A stretch of DNA of 64,000 nt from Aquimarina mycalae (GTDB taxonomy: Bacteria > Bacteroidota > Bacteroidia > Flavobacteriales > Flavobacteriaceae). Below are positions 52,703 through 60,747 of the stretch, piece after piece. Each line of letters starts with the position of its first letter. The first letter of the stretch is position 1. Both the position numbers and the translations under genes were made by a program. The notes beneath the pieces are model-generated. The model saw nothing but the letters and a program-made list of their open reading frames with translations. It was not told where the DNA came from and made no database searches. Location: the NCBI RefSeq assembly GCF_029906345.1, contig NZ_JARYGY010000006.1, positions 371,561-435,560 on the forward strand. Reading direction: 5' to 3'.

Positions 52703-52932
52703 ACCTGTTTGTTTTTAGAATGTATTTGCTTCTTGCATAAACTCTTTGTAACCCAAATTATAAAAGCTATTGTAAGCATAACATTCGGTTTAACTATGAT
52801 TATCTATTCTAAGATATCTTGTTATAAGAGAGCATCCTATTACTAATGAATAACTGTTGTTTTTTGTGTAATAACTGGTAGTTATGTTATAAAAGGATAA
52901 GAGATTTTGTTGTAGTTACAAGATAATTAGAT

Positions 52933-54561
52933 TTATTTCTTCTCTTTCCAAACTCTTTTAAGTACTAAGAAGTTTTGAGGATTGTTTGTTAACCCTTTTA
53001 CATTTTTTTGCGTAAAACGAACTACCTGATCATAATATAACGGTACGATCGGAGCATGTGCAATAATGATAGAATCCATTTTTGCGTAATATTGTTCTCG
53101 TAATGCTACATCTGTAATAGAAAAACTTTCTTCATATAAACGATCAAAAACTTCGTTTTTAAAATGTGTGTAGTTAGGGCCATTTGGCGTGAAATTCTTA
53201 CTGTAATAAGGTGATAGAAAATTTTCTGCATCGGGATAATCTGCAATCCAACTTGCTCTAAATACATCTAATTCACCACTCCATTTCTTTTTGCGAATGG
53301 TAGATGGTGGCATTACATCTACTATAATAGTTAACCCTATCTTTTCTAATTCTCGTTGGATAAACTCACAAATGCTTTGGTAATTGCTATCAGTGGCAAT
53401 GCTGATTGTTGGGTTTGTGTTACCAGTAAGTCGTATGTATTCTTTAATAAGTTTGCGTGATTTTTCTGGATTGTATTCATATCCCTTTTGGTTGTTAAAC
53501 CCTGGTAAACCTTTTGGGATAAATCCACTTGTTGCAGGAGTTCCAACACCATTCTTTAGATAGGTAATCATTTTTTCTCGATCAAAACCATAGTTAATCG
53601 CTCTGCGAAGTAGGCTCGATTTTATTTCATCTTTATCTCCATCCAAATAAAAACCAAGGTATTCAGAATTTAGGTAAGACCCCTTAGAAAGATGTACTCG
53701 ATCTTTATATTTTTCACGAAGCTTACCACTAGGAGTAAGTAATTCGTCCTTATATGAAGCATCAAGACTATTAAGAAAATCAATATTGCCTTTAGCAAAT
53801 TGAAGAAATTCAGTTTGTTTATCAGGTAAAAATGTGATCGCAACAGCCTCTAGATATGGTAATTGCTTTCCGTTTTGATCTTTTTCAAAATATAGTTCGT
53901 TACGACGAAGTACCAGTTTTACGTTTTCTTCCCAAAGTTTAAACTTGAATGGCCCTGTGCCTACTGGATTTGCTCTAAAATCGCTTCCATAAAATGCTAC
54001 CACTTCTTTAGGAACTACAGAGCAATAACGCATACTCATTAATCCTAAAAAAGCAGGAAACGGTTTTTTAAGTTGCATTTGAAAAGTAGTATCATTGATA
54101 GCTTTGTAGCTCTCAACATTTTTTAAAACCCAATTTCCTGGAGATGCAACCTTTGGATCTACAAGCCTATTAAAACTATATTCAAAGTCTTTTGCAATCA
54201 CAATTCGCGTACTGTCCTTAGTTTTAAATTGTTGGTGTTTATGAAACTTAACATCATTTCTAAGAAAGAAGGTATAGGTTAACATATCTTCAGATAAGGT
54301 CCATTTTTTTGCAATATCAGGTTGTATATGTAAAGAATCATCTAGTTGTACTAAACCATTAAATAATTGATTGGTAGGCCAGATAATAGATGGGTTTCTG
54401 GCAAAAGCAGGATCCAGAGAATTAATATTAGAATATTCATTATATCTAAATACCTGATGTTCTTTATTTTCCAAAGAAGAATTTCCACAAGAAAAGCATA
54501 GGATACCTAGGTAAACGATTATTAAATAGCGAATTATGGAAGTTAATTGATTGATTTTCAA
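52933..54561 (-). CDS. Peptide-type ABC substrate-binding lipoprotein (SBP family 5)
   Basis: This 542-aa protein is read from TTG at 54561; the frame upstream to the stop contains no ATG. It has a lipobox 'LGILCFSCGNSS' and the SBP_bac_5 body. The body begins 'FRYNEYSNINSLDPAFARNP', has 'YTFFLRNDVKFHKHQQFKTK' and 'NPVGTGPFKFKLWEENVKLV', and ends with the C-terminal 'IIIAHAPIVPLYYDQVVRFT' region. It should capture oligopeptides or similar ligands for an Opp/Dpp-type importer, but no permease or ATPase gene is nearby, so the partner is encoded elsewhere. Confidence 0.93.
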   Translation of the reverse strand: MKINQLTSIIRYLIIVYLGILCFSCGNSSLENKEHQVFRYNEYSNINSLDPAFARNPSIIWPTNQLFNGLVQLDDSLHIQPDIAKKWTLSEDMLTYTFFLRNDVKFHKHQQFKTKDSTRIVIAKDFEYSFNRLVDPKVASPGNWVLKNVESYKAINDTTFQMQLKKPFPAFLGLMSMRYCSVVPKEVVAFYGSDFRANPVGTGPFKFKLWEENVKLVLRRNELYFEKDQNGKQLPYLEAVAITFLPDKQTEFLQFAKGNIDFLNSLDASYKDELLTPSGKLREKYKDRVHLSKGSYLNSEYLGFYLDGDKDEIKSSLLRRAINYGFDREKMITYLKNGVGTPATSGFIPKGLPGFNNQKGYEYNPEKSRKLIKEYIRLTGNTNPTISIATDSNYQSICEFIQRELEKIGLTIIVDVMPPSTIRKKKWSGELDVFRASWIADYPDAENFLSPYYSKNFTPNGPNYTHFKNEVFDRLYEESFSITDVALREQYYAKMDSIIIAHAPIVPLYYDQVVRFTQKNVKGLTNNPQNFLVLKRVWKEKK

Positions 54562-54698
54562 TTTTAGTAAACGGATTATTGTTGGTATCTTTGACGGCTT
54601 TTAATTAGGATCCTGACTAAGGTCGGAATCTTTTAATTAAAAACAAGTGTAAATATAAACAGATTTCTGCCTTTTGCAGAAATAACATCATATTGTTG

Positions 54699-56027
54699 AT
54701 GAGAAAAAAAGTAGCTTTTTATACCTTAGGTTGTAAACTGAATTTTTCAGAAACTTCTACTATAGCTAGAAATTTTACAGATGAAGGCTTTGATCGAGTA
54801 GATTTTTCTGAAAATGCGGATATCTATGTGATCAATACTTGCTCTGTTACAGAAAACGCTGATAAAAGGTTTAAAACCATAGTAAAGCAAGCACAAAAAG
54901 GAAATCCAGATGCATTTGTTGCTGCTGTAGGGTGTTATGCGCAATTAAAACCAGAAGAACTGGTTGCGGTTGATGGCGTAGATCTTGTATTAGGTGCTAC
55001 AGAAAAGTTTAAGATTACTGATTATATAAATGACCTTTCTAAAAATGAATTTGGAGAAATACATTCTTGTGAAATAGAGGAAGCAGATTTTTATGTAGGT
55101 AGTTATTCTATAGGAGACAGAACAAGAGCTTTTTTAAAAGTTCAGGATGGATGTGATTATAAATGTACATACTGTACCATTCCTTTGGCAAGAGGTATTT
55201 CTCGTAGTGATACGTTAGAAAATGTATTACAAAACGCTAAAGAGATTTCTGCACAAGGTATTAAAGAAATTGTATTAACAGGAGTTAATATTGGTGATTA
55301 CGGTAAAGGAGAGTTTGGTAATAAAAAACATGAACATACTTTTTATGAATTAGTACAAGCATTGGATCAGGTGGATGGAATAGAAAGATTGCGAATTTCA
55401 TCAATAGAGCCTAATTTATTGAAAAATGAAACTATAGATTTTGTTTCTAAATCAAGAACATTCGTTCCTCATTTTCATATTCCGTTACAATCGGGGAATG
55501 ATGAAATTTTAAAATTGATGCGTCGCAGATACCTTAGTGGTTTATATGTGGATCGAGTAGCTAAGATTAAAGAAGTAATGCCGCACGCATGTATCGGAGT
55601 AGATGTGATTGTAGGATTTCCTGGAGAAACTGATGATCATTTTTTGGATACCTATAATTTCTTATCAGAATTAGATATTTCTTATTTGCATGTATTTACC
55701 TATTCTGAAAGAGAAAATACGGTAGCAGCATCCTTAGAAAATGTTGTTCCGATGGATGTACGTAAGAAAAGAAGTAAAATGCTACGTGGGTTATCTGTTA
55801 AAAAAAGAAGGGCTTTTTATGAAAGCCAATTAGGAACTGAAAGAACTGTTTTATTCGAATCAGAAAATAAAGAAGGGTATATTCATGGGTTTACAGAGAA
55901 TTATGTGAAGGTAAAAATGCCTTGGGATCCTACTTATGCAAACACTTTACATAAGGTGATACTTTCTGATATTGATGATGATGGAATGGTGAGATTTCAG
56001 TTTGTGGATGTAAAAGCAGATGCTTAA
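54699..56027 (+). CDS. mtaB: tRNA t6A37 methylthiotransferase (MtaB)
   Basis: This protein of about 442 aa is read from ATG 54699; two TTG codons just before are less likely. Radical-SAM methylthiotransferases add a methylthio group to t6A37 of tRNAs reading ANN codons. The UPF0004 N-terminal domain holds three Cys ('YTLGCKLNFSE', 'INTCSVTE', 'AVGCYAQLKP'). The radical-SAM cluster is 'VQDGCDYKCTYCTIPLARG'. The product has a C-terminal TRAM-like segment ('VLFESENKEGYIHGFTENYV'). It stands alone and is followed by a bidirectional hairpin. Confidence 0.95.
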   Translation: MRKKVAFYTLGCKLNFSETSTIARNFTDEGFDRVDFSENADIYVINTCSVTENADKRFKTIVKQAQKGNPDAFVAAVGCYAQLKPEELVAVDGVDLVLGATEKFKITDYINDLSKNEFGEIHSCEIEEADFYVGSYSIGDRTRAFLKVQDGCDYKCTYCTIPLARGISRSDTLENVLQNAKEISAQGIKEIVLTGVNIGDYGKGEFGNKKHEHTFYELVQALDQVDGIERLRISSIEPNLLKNETIDFVSKSRTFVPHFHIPLQSGNDEILKLMRRRYLSGLYVDRVAKIKEVMPHACIGVDVIVGFPGETDDHFLDTYNFLSELDISYLHVFTYSERENTVAASLENVVPMDVRKKRSKMLRGLSVKKRRAFYESQLGTERTVLFESENKEGYIHGFTENYVKVKMPWDPTYANTLHKVILSDIDDDGMVRFQFVDVKADA

Positions 56028-56047
56028 AAGTTAAAATTTGAAATAAA

Positions 56048-56073
56048 AAAAAACCTGCATATAGCAGGTTTTA
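56048..56073. terminator. Bidirectional terminator between mtaB and GNAT-like gene
   Basis: AAAACCTGC/GCAGGTTTT has a 5-nt loop, flanked by A-runs and T-runs on opposite sides. It lies between two convergent genes. Confidence 0.85.
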
Positions 56074-56095
56074 ATTTTTTAGATAGCATTGCTTC

Positions 56096-56407
56096 CTATA
56101 TGTTGATACCAACAGGAAGTAAGTCTTTGTATTTTCTTCTATTCTTTCGCATAAATTTAGCGATTATAGGGCTAGTAGGAACAAGTCTAATATTACGATC
56201 TTCAATAATATTAAAAACAGCTACTATAAAATCTTCAGAATATCCTTTTTCTATTTGCTCTTCGCTCATTACGAGTTTAGTAAGGAATATTTTTCTTTCT
56301 TGTTGAGCATATTCAATCTTAGATTTTTGACCTTCAATAGTGGTTTCGAATTGTCTTAAAAATTCGTTGTCCACTATTTCTAATTCCACATCGCTCATGT
56401 TCTCCAT
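56096..56407 (-). CDS. Small GNAT-like N-acetyltransferase (YjdJ/NATD1 type)
   Basis: This 103-aa protein resembles the short GNAT subfamily of YjdJ/NATD1. 'LRQFETTIEGQKSKIEYAQQ' is the first strand pair and 'KIFLTKLVMSEEQIEKGYSE' corresponds to the acetyl-CoA-binding region. 'NIRLVPTSPIIAKFMRKNRR' matches the 'P.cpF...F' end. The usual GxGxG/A acetyl-CoA loop looks degenerate ('EEQIEKGYSEDF'), so activity is doubtful. It is convergent with mtaB and divergent from the alpha/beta hydrolase. Confidence 0.65.
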   Translation of the reverse strand: MENMSDVELEIVDNEFLRQFETTIEGQKSKIEYAQQERKIFLTKLVMSEEQIEKGYSEDFIVAVFNIIEDRNIRLVPTSPIIAKFMRKNRRKYKDLLPVGINI

Positions 56408-56546
56408 ATTTTTTTAATTTACTATTTAATAAAAAATTAAAAGGGGTTTGTCAAAACGTATAGTTTTTCAATTTTCAGTAATAAGGAAGCTTACCATAAA
56501 TTAATCTCAAATTTAAATTGTATTTTGTTTATACTTTTTTTGCACC

Positions 56547-56566
56547 TAACTAAGATTTGTTAGTTA
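56547..56566. promoter_or_regulatory. Small palindrome upstream of alpha/beta hydrolase
   Basis: TAACTAA-GATTTG-TTAGTTA has 7-bp arms and is followed by an A-run. It could be an operator or a weak hairpin in the divergent region between the GNAT-like and hydrolase genes. Confidence 0.3.
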
Positions 56567-56695
56567 AAAAAATCCCTTTTACAATAATTTAATACTCAGT
56601 TTACTTTTTTCTAATAAAGTATTACTATAGTTTTGAGGTGCAAAGATAAGAAAATTAGCGTTTTAAACGTATAAACCATTGTTAAAATACCTAGT

Positions 56696-57355
56696 ATGGA
56701 GGAAGTTACCCATATTTACTTTGTTCCAGGGATGGCGGCCGATGTTTCCATTTTTGAATTCATAGATCTTCCTGAAGAAAAATATAAGATTCATTTGATA
56801 CCATGGAAGATTCCTGAGAAAACTGAATCCATTGAAGCGTATGCAAAAAGAATGTGTGCAGAAGTAGTGCATAAGGATTGTGTACTTGTTGGAGTTTCTT
56901 TTGGAGGTATTATGGTTCAGGAGATGAGTAAGTATTTGAGAGTTAGAAAATTGATTATAATTTCAAGTGTTAAAAGCAGGTATGAATTACCTAGAAGAAT
57001 GAGGTTGGTAAGAAAAACAAAGGCATATAAATTGATGCCTACTTCATTAGTTTCTAAAATAGATAATTGGGAAAAATTAGCATTTGGTGATTTTGCTAAG
57101 AAGAGAGCAGTAATGTACCAAAAGTATTTATCCGTAAATGATAAGACATATTTAGATTGGGCAATTGAGAATATCGTATGCTGGAATCAGGAAACCCCAA
57201 TTGAAGGAATTGTTCATATTCATGGCGATAAAGATATTGTTTTTCCGATATCTCATATACAAAACTGTATAAGAGTGGAAAAGGGGACGCATGTGATGAT
57301 AATTAATCGTGCAAGATGGTTTAATCAGCATTTACCAGAAATAATTGATAATTAA
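56696..57355 (+). CDS. Alpha/beta-hydrolase family protein
   Basis: This 219-aa protein begins 'MEEVTHIYFVPGMAADVSIF', an oxyanion-side loop. It has the nucleophile elbow 'LVGVSFGGIMVQEM' with Ser at about residue 72, an Asp region 'IHGDKDIVFP' and a late His ('GTHVMIINRA'). All three triad positions are present. The product lacks a signal peptide and is cytosolic. The substrate is unknown. The lytic transglycosylase gene follows 69 bp downstream, so the two may be co-transcribed. Confidence 0.88.
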   Translation: MEEVTHIYFVPGMAADVSIFEFIDLPEEKYKIHLIPWKIPEKTESIEAYAKRMCAEVVHKDCVLVGVSFGGIMVQEMSKYLRVRKLIIISSVKSRYELPRRMRLVRKTKAYKLMPTSLVSKIDNWEKLAFGDFAKKRAVMYQKYLSVNDKTYLDWAIENIVCWNQETPIEGIVHIHGDKDIVFPISHIQNCIRVEKGTHVMIINRARWFNQHLPEIIDN

Positions 57356-57424
57356 TTGCCAATAATCCAATATTTTACGTTATTTTGGAAATTATAGAAA
57401 TTATTCCCCAATAAAATCTACTTA

Positions 57425-58375
57425 ATGATGAAGATGATAAGAAAAGTATTCGTTTTTTTAGGCGCATTATTTACCTTCGGGATATTAGTAAATGCGACCC
57501 AACAAGAACCTCAAAAACCAATTGCCCAAGAACTTTTAGAAGAAAAACTGATCAACGACTATAATGTCTATGCAGTACCTATGCCAGACAATATGAATTT
57601 TGCAGGTGAATTGGTTCCTGTAGAAAATCCTGATATCAGGGAGCGAATGGATCGAGAACTTTTGGTTAATACGTATTGGCAATCTAATGGGTTATTACTT
57701 TTTAAAAGAGCTAATAAATACTTTCCGATTATAGAACCTATTCTAAAGGAAGAAGGAGTTCCTAATGATTTTAAATATTTAGCAGTTATAGAGAGTAGTC
57801 TTACACAAGCAGTTTCTCCTGCAAGAGCTACTGGCTTTTGGCAAATATTAAAAAATACAGGAAGAGAATATGGTTTAGAGGTCAATGATAATGTAGATGA
57901 AAGATATCATATAGAAAAATCTACCAGAGTAGCGTGTAAGTATTTAAAAAATGCAAAAGAACGTTTTGGAAGTTGGACTTTGGCTGCGGCGGCTTATAAT
58001 GCAGGTCCTGCAGGGATTAATAGGCAATTAAAAAAACAGAATGCAAAATCATATTATGATTTGCTATTAGGACAGGAAACTGGAAGATATGTGTTTAGAA
58101 TTACTGCGGTAAAAGAAATACTAAGTAATCCTAAGAAATATGGATTTAACTTTACTAAGGATGATTTATACGAATATATCCCAACTTTTAATGTATTGGT
58201 AGATAAGCCTGTAGCTGACTTTAATGAGTTTGCTGCAAAGTACAATATCAACTACAAAATTTTAAAACTTCATAACCCTTGGTTAAGAGAAGCACATCTT
58301 AACAATGGAACAGGTAAAGAATACTTGATCAAAATTCCTAGAGAAGGATACTATAAGACCACAGTAGGTCAATAG
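57425..58375 (+). CDS. Lytic transglycosylase (GH23, MltD-like)
   Basis: This 316-aa protein has a signal peptide (about 1-25) and an SLT domain at about residues 95-230. Catalytic Glu123 lies in 'LAVIESSLTQAVSPARATGF', followed by 'GFWQILKNTGREYGL' and 'AAAAYNAGPAGINRQL'. A C-terminal beta-rich region that may be LysM-related runs to the end ('EYIPTFNVLVDKPVADFNEF'). It cleaves peptidoglycan glycan strands, forming 1,6-anhydro ends, in the periplasm. It could share a transcript with the hydrolase gene upstream. Confidence 0.93.
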   Translation: MMKMIRKVFVFLGALFTFGILVNATQQEPQKPIAQELLEEKLINDYNVYAVPMPDNMNFAGELVPVENPDIRERMDRELLVNTYWQSNGLLLFKRANKYFPIIEPILKEEGVPNDFKYLAVIESSLTQAVSPARATGFWQILKNTGREYGLEVNDNVDERYHIEKSTRVACKYLKNAKERFGSWTLAAAAYNAGPAGINRQLKKQNAKSYYDLLLGQETGRYVFRITAVKEILSNPKKYGFNFTKDDLYEYIPTFNVLVDKPVADFNEFAAKYNINYKILKLHNPWLREAHLNNGTGKEYLIKIPREGYYKTTVGQ

Positions 58376-58436
58376 AGGTTTAAAATAATTCTACCTTTTT
58401 AGAGGCTGATATCTACAATTATTGTAAAATTGTAGT

Positions 58437-58805
58437 ATGGATGCATTAACAGTACTCTCGTTAGTAGTAATAGGCTTATTGGCTGGTTTTTTAAGCGGTA
58501 CCATGGGTATAGGTGGTAGCGTAGTTATGATACCTTTGCTCATTTTATGGGTTGGTTTTACTCAGCACGAAGCGCAAGGCACCAGTCTTGCTGTTTTATC
58601 AGTTCCTGTAACATTATTAGCAGCATTTAACTACTATAAAGAAGGTCATGTAAATTGGAAATTCGCAGCTATTATAGCGGTTACATTTATTTTAGGAGGA
58701 TATCTAGGAAGTAAACTAGCGATTTCTATAAATCAAACTGTTCTTAAAAAAATATTCGGAGGGGTTCTTTTAATCGTAGCGATAAAAATGATTTTTGGCA
58801 AATGA
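58437..58805 (+). CDS. Half-size TauE/SafE-like membrane protein
   Basis: This 122-aa protein shows a single TauE/SafE repeat: 'LAGFLSGTMGIGGSVVMIPL', then 'QGTSLAVLSVPVTLLAAFNY' and 'ILGGYLGSKLAISINQTVLK'. It has about four membrane helices. Usual family members are about 250 aa with two such halves, so this form probably dimerises. It may export sulfite or other small anions, but the substrate is unknown. It lies about 60 bp after the transglycosylase gene. Confidence 0.85.
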   Translation: MDALTVLSLVVIGLLAGFLSGTMGIGGSVVMIPLLILWVGFTQHEAQGTSLAVLSVPVTLLAAFNYYKEGHVNWKFAAIIAVTFILGGYLGSKLAISINQTVLKKIFGGVLLIVAIKMIFGK

Positions 58806-58827
58806 GAACCTATAAGAACTTGTTTGT

Positions 58828-59643
58828 TTAATTCTTGTTTTGATTATCTATAGAATCTTTTTCTCTTCGATAACGCTCGTATTCTTCATCAATATCTCGT
58901 TCTTCTTGAGTTCTTTTATCTCTTTTTTTAGACTCTTTTTTATCTTCTTCAACCTTAGGAGCTAGCTCACCTTTTGCATCAAGATCAGCAATTAAAAGCG
59001 AAACACCTTTGGATAAAGAATTATAGTGAATAGTATAAGAATTACTAAGAGTCTCACTAGAATGATGGGTAACAATTTTACGAATATCCAATAACTTTTT
59101 TTCATTATCCATAAAATACATCATAGGAAATCCTAGTGAATGTTTTAGGTTGTTAATGATATATGAGTTTTGATTGGTCAGCTCATTAACATAAAGTAAT
59201 TGAATATTTTCACTGTATTCGCCTACCTTTTCTTTAAGTCTTTCTTTGGTATCCCAAAAAAGTACAATAAAATCTATTTGATCGTGGAACTTGTCAGAAA
59301 GGTCATTTAAAGCAGGTATTTCTCCAATACCAGGAACACACCAAGTAGCGTAGGTTATTAGAAAGATAGGTTTTTCGATATCTGCAAAAGAAATAGGTTC
59401 TCCTTTTAAAGGGGTCATCTTAAAATCATCCATATACGTACCAACTAAATGGTTTTGTACTAATGAGTCAAATAGAAATTTGGCATATTCAAGATCTTGG
59501 TCCTTGAAAGCTTCGTTACTTTTTTGATTGTATTTTTTAATATGAGCTGCAACAGCTATAGAAAAAGGAATTTTCCTTTCTAACTGAGCAAAAGTATTTC
59601 CAAAATAAAAAAAGAGTATTCCTAGAATTAAAATTTTCTTCAT
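58828..59643 (-). CDS. TlpA/thioredoxin-like protein lacking the second active-site Cys
   Basis: This 271-aa protein has a signal peptide (1-20) and an alpha/beta thioredoxin-like fold at about residues 80-215. The active-site region reads 'YATWCVPGIGEIPALNDL'. The family normally has W-C-x-P-C, and here the second Cys is Gly105, so the protein cannot cycle a disulfide in the usual way. A charged C-terminal tail ('KKESKKRDKRTQEERDIDEE') ends it. A binding, chaperone or single-Cys redox role is possible. It is convergent with the TauE/SafE-like gene. Confidence 0.8.
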   Translation of the reverse strand: MKKILILGILFFYFGNTFAQLERKIPFSIAVAAHIKKYNQKSNEAFKDQDLEYAKFLFDSLVQNHLVGTYMDDFKMTPLKGEPISFADIEKPIFLITYATWCVPGIGEIPALNDLSDKFHDQIDFIVLFWDTKERLKEKVGEYSENIQLLYVNELTNQNSYIINNLKHSLGFPMMYFMDNEKKLLDIRKIVTHHSSETLSNSYTIHYNSLSKGVSLLIADLDAKGELAPKVEEDKKESKKRDKRTQEERDIDEEYERYRREKDSIDNQNKN

Positions 59644-59792
59644 TACAACTTAATTACGGTAGCTAATGTACTATAAAGTCTTTAGAAATAACAGTTTTAG
59701 CTTGCCAAAACCATTCTTTTCTATTTTCTAGATCCAACTTATATAGCCTTTAGAACTACTTGATAACGCAATTATAGGTACAATTAGTGTGC

Positions 59793-60308
59793 CTAAATCT
59801 TTTTCATTTGCTGTTTCATCATACTAATCTGATCCTTCAGCATACCGTGTTTATCTAATTTTTTAGCTTCAGTAAGTAAACCTTGTGCTTCTCTTTTTCT
59901 TCTCTTGGTCATTGCAATACCTGCCAGATTCAGTTTAGCAACGGCTAAATCCTGATTCATAGATAACCCTAATTTTATGGCTTTCTTTAAATATTTTTCA
60001 GCTTGGGTAATATTCGTTTGTGACATCATAATACCAAGAAGATAGTTGTAATACCCTTGTTGCTTAGTGGTAAGAGCGCTTTCTGGGTTCTTGATTCTGT
60101 CTAACCATTTTTTCGCTCCAGGAAAATCTTGTTTACGTAATCGTAAGAAAGCAAGAAGAATTAATTCATTTTTAAAATATAAAAAGACAAAAATTGAAGC
60201 TAATAAAATCAGCATAATTCCATTACCGATATATCCTTCTATCATTTGCCAAACGGCTGTTCCAACAATTAATGCTGCGATTACTAGTTTAATATTTTTA
60301 TTGTACAT
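59793..60308 (-). CDS. Membrane-anchored TPR protein of unknown function
   Basis: This 171-aa protein has two N-terminal membrane helices ('LVIAALIVGTAVWQMIEGYI', 'NGIMLILLASIFVFLYFKNE') followed by TPR-like repeats ('YYNYLLGIMMSQTNITQAEK', 'YLKKAIKLGLSMNQDLAVAK'). It is divergent from rpmH, whose promoter lies in the 170-bp space between them. The role is unknown, possibly a scaffold at the inner membrane. Confidence 0.8.
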   Translation of the reverse strand: MYNKNIKLVIAALIVGTAVWQMIEGYIGNGIMLILLASIFVFLYFKNELILLAFLRLRKQDFPGAKKWLDRIKNPESALTTKQQGYYNYLLGIMMSQTNITQAEKYLKKAIKLGLSMNQDLAVAKLNLAGIAMTKRRKREAQGLLTEAKKLDKHGMLKDQISMMKQQMKKI

Positions 60309-60374
60309 GAAATGTATTATTTTTTTGTCGCGGCAAAGGTAATAAAAACAATTAAAAATATTTTGATATTTAGG

Positions 60375-60405
60375 TTTGTGAAAGTAAAAACTCTTCGTAT
60401 ATTTG
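60375..60405 (+). promoter_or_regulatory. Promoter of rpmH
   Basis: TTTG (60375-60378)-N19-TATATTTG (60398-60405) is a perfect match to the Bacteroidota -33/-7 consensus with ideal spacing, about 75 bp before the L34 start codon. Confidence 0.85.
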
Positions 60406-60480
60406 CCCGCAGTTTTGGGAGGAGATGCCTAAAAGTTTTACAAAAAGATATTTCAAGAAGATATATAAAGATAGATAGCA

Positions 60481-60639
60481 ATGAAAAGAACGTTTCAACC
60501 ATCGAAGAGAAAGAGAAAAAACAAACACGGTTTTAGAGAGCGTATGGCTTCTGCTAATGGTAGAAAGGTCCTTGCTCGTAGAAGAGCTAAGGGTAGAAAA
60601 AAGCTATCTGTTTCTTCAGAACTAAGACATAAGCACTAA
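60481..60639 (+). CDS. rpmH: 50S ribosomal protein L34
   Basis: This 52-aa, highly basic protein starts '[20 protein letters not shown]' and continues '[20 protein letters not shown]' to 'SSELRHKH', typical L34 with a usual length for Flavobacteria. The strong promoter upstream and terminator downstream fit a highly expressed single gene. It is not next to dnaA, rnpA or the replication origin, as it often is in other phyla. Confidence 0.97.
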   Translation: MKRTFQPSKRKRKNKHGFRERMASANGRKVLARRRAKGRKKLSVSSELRHKH

Positions 60640-60664
60640 TGATTTTAGTGCAGTGAAAATATTA

Positions 60665-60697
60665 AGGTGTTACTTTTAGGAGTAACGCCTTTTTTTA
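60665..60697 (+). terminator. Intrinsic terminator of rpmH
   Basis: A 10-bp stem AGGTGTTACT/AGTAACGCCT (one wobble) has a 6-nt loop and is followed by T7, about 25 bp after the stop codon. Confidence 0.9.
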
Positions 60698-60747
60698 TAT
60701 CTAGTCGATTCCTAAGTTATTTTTAAAATTTCAATACCAACACCAAA

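Noticed and set aside
60312..60536. 74-codon plus-strand frame overlapping the rpmH start
   Set aside because: It covers the consensus rpmH promoter and part of L34 in another frame, so it is a shadow.
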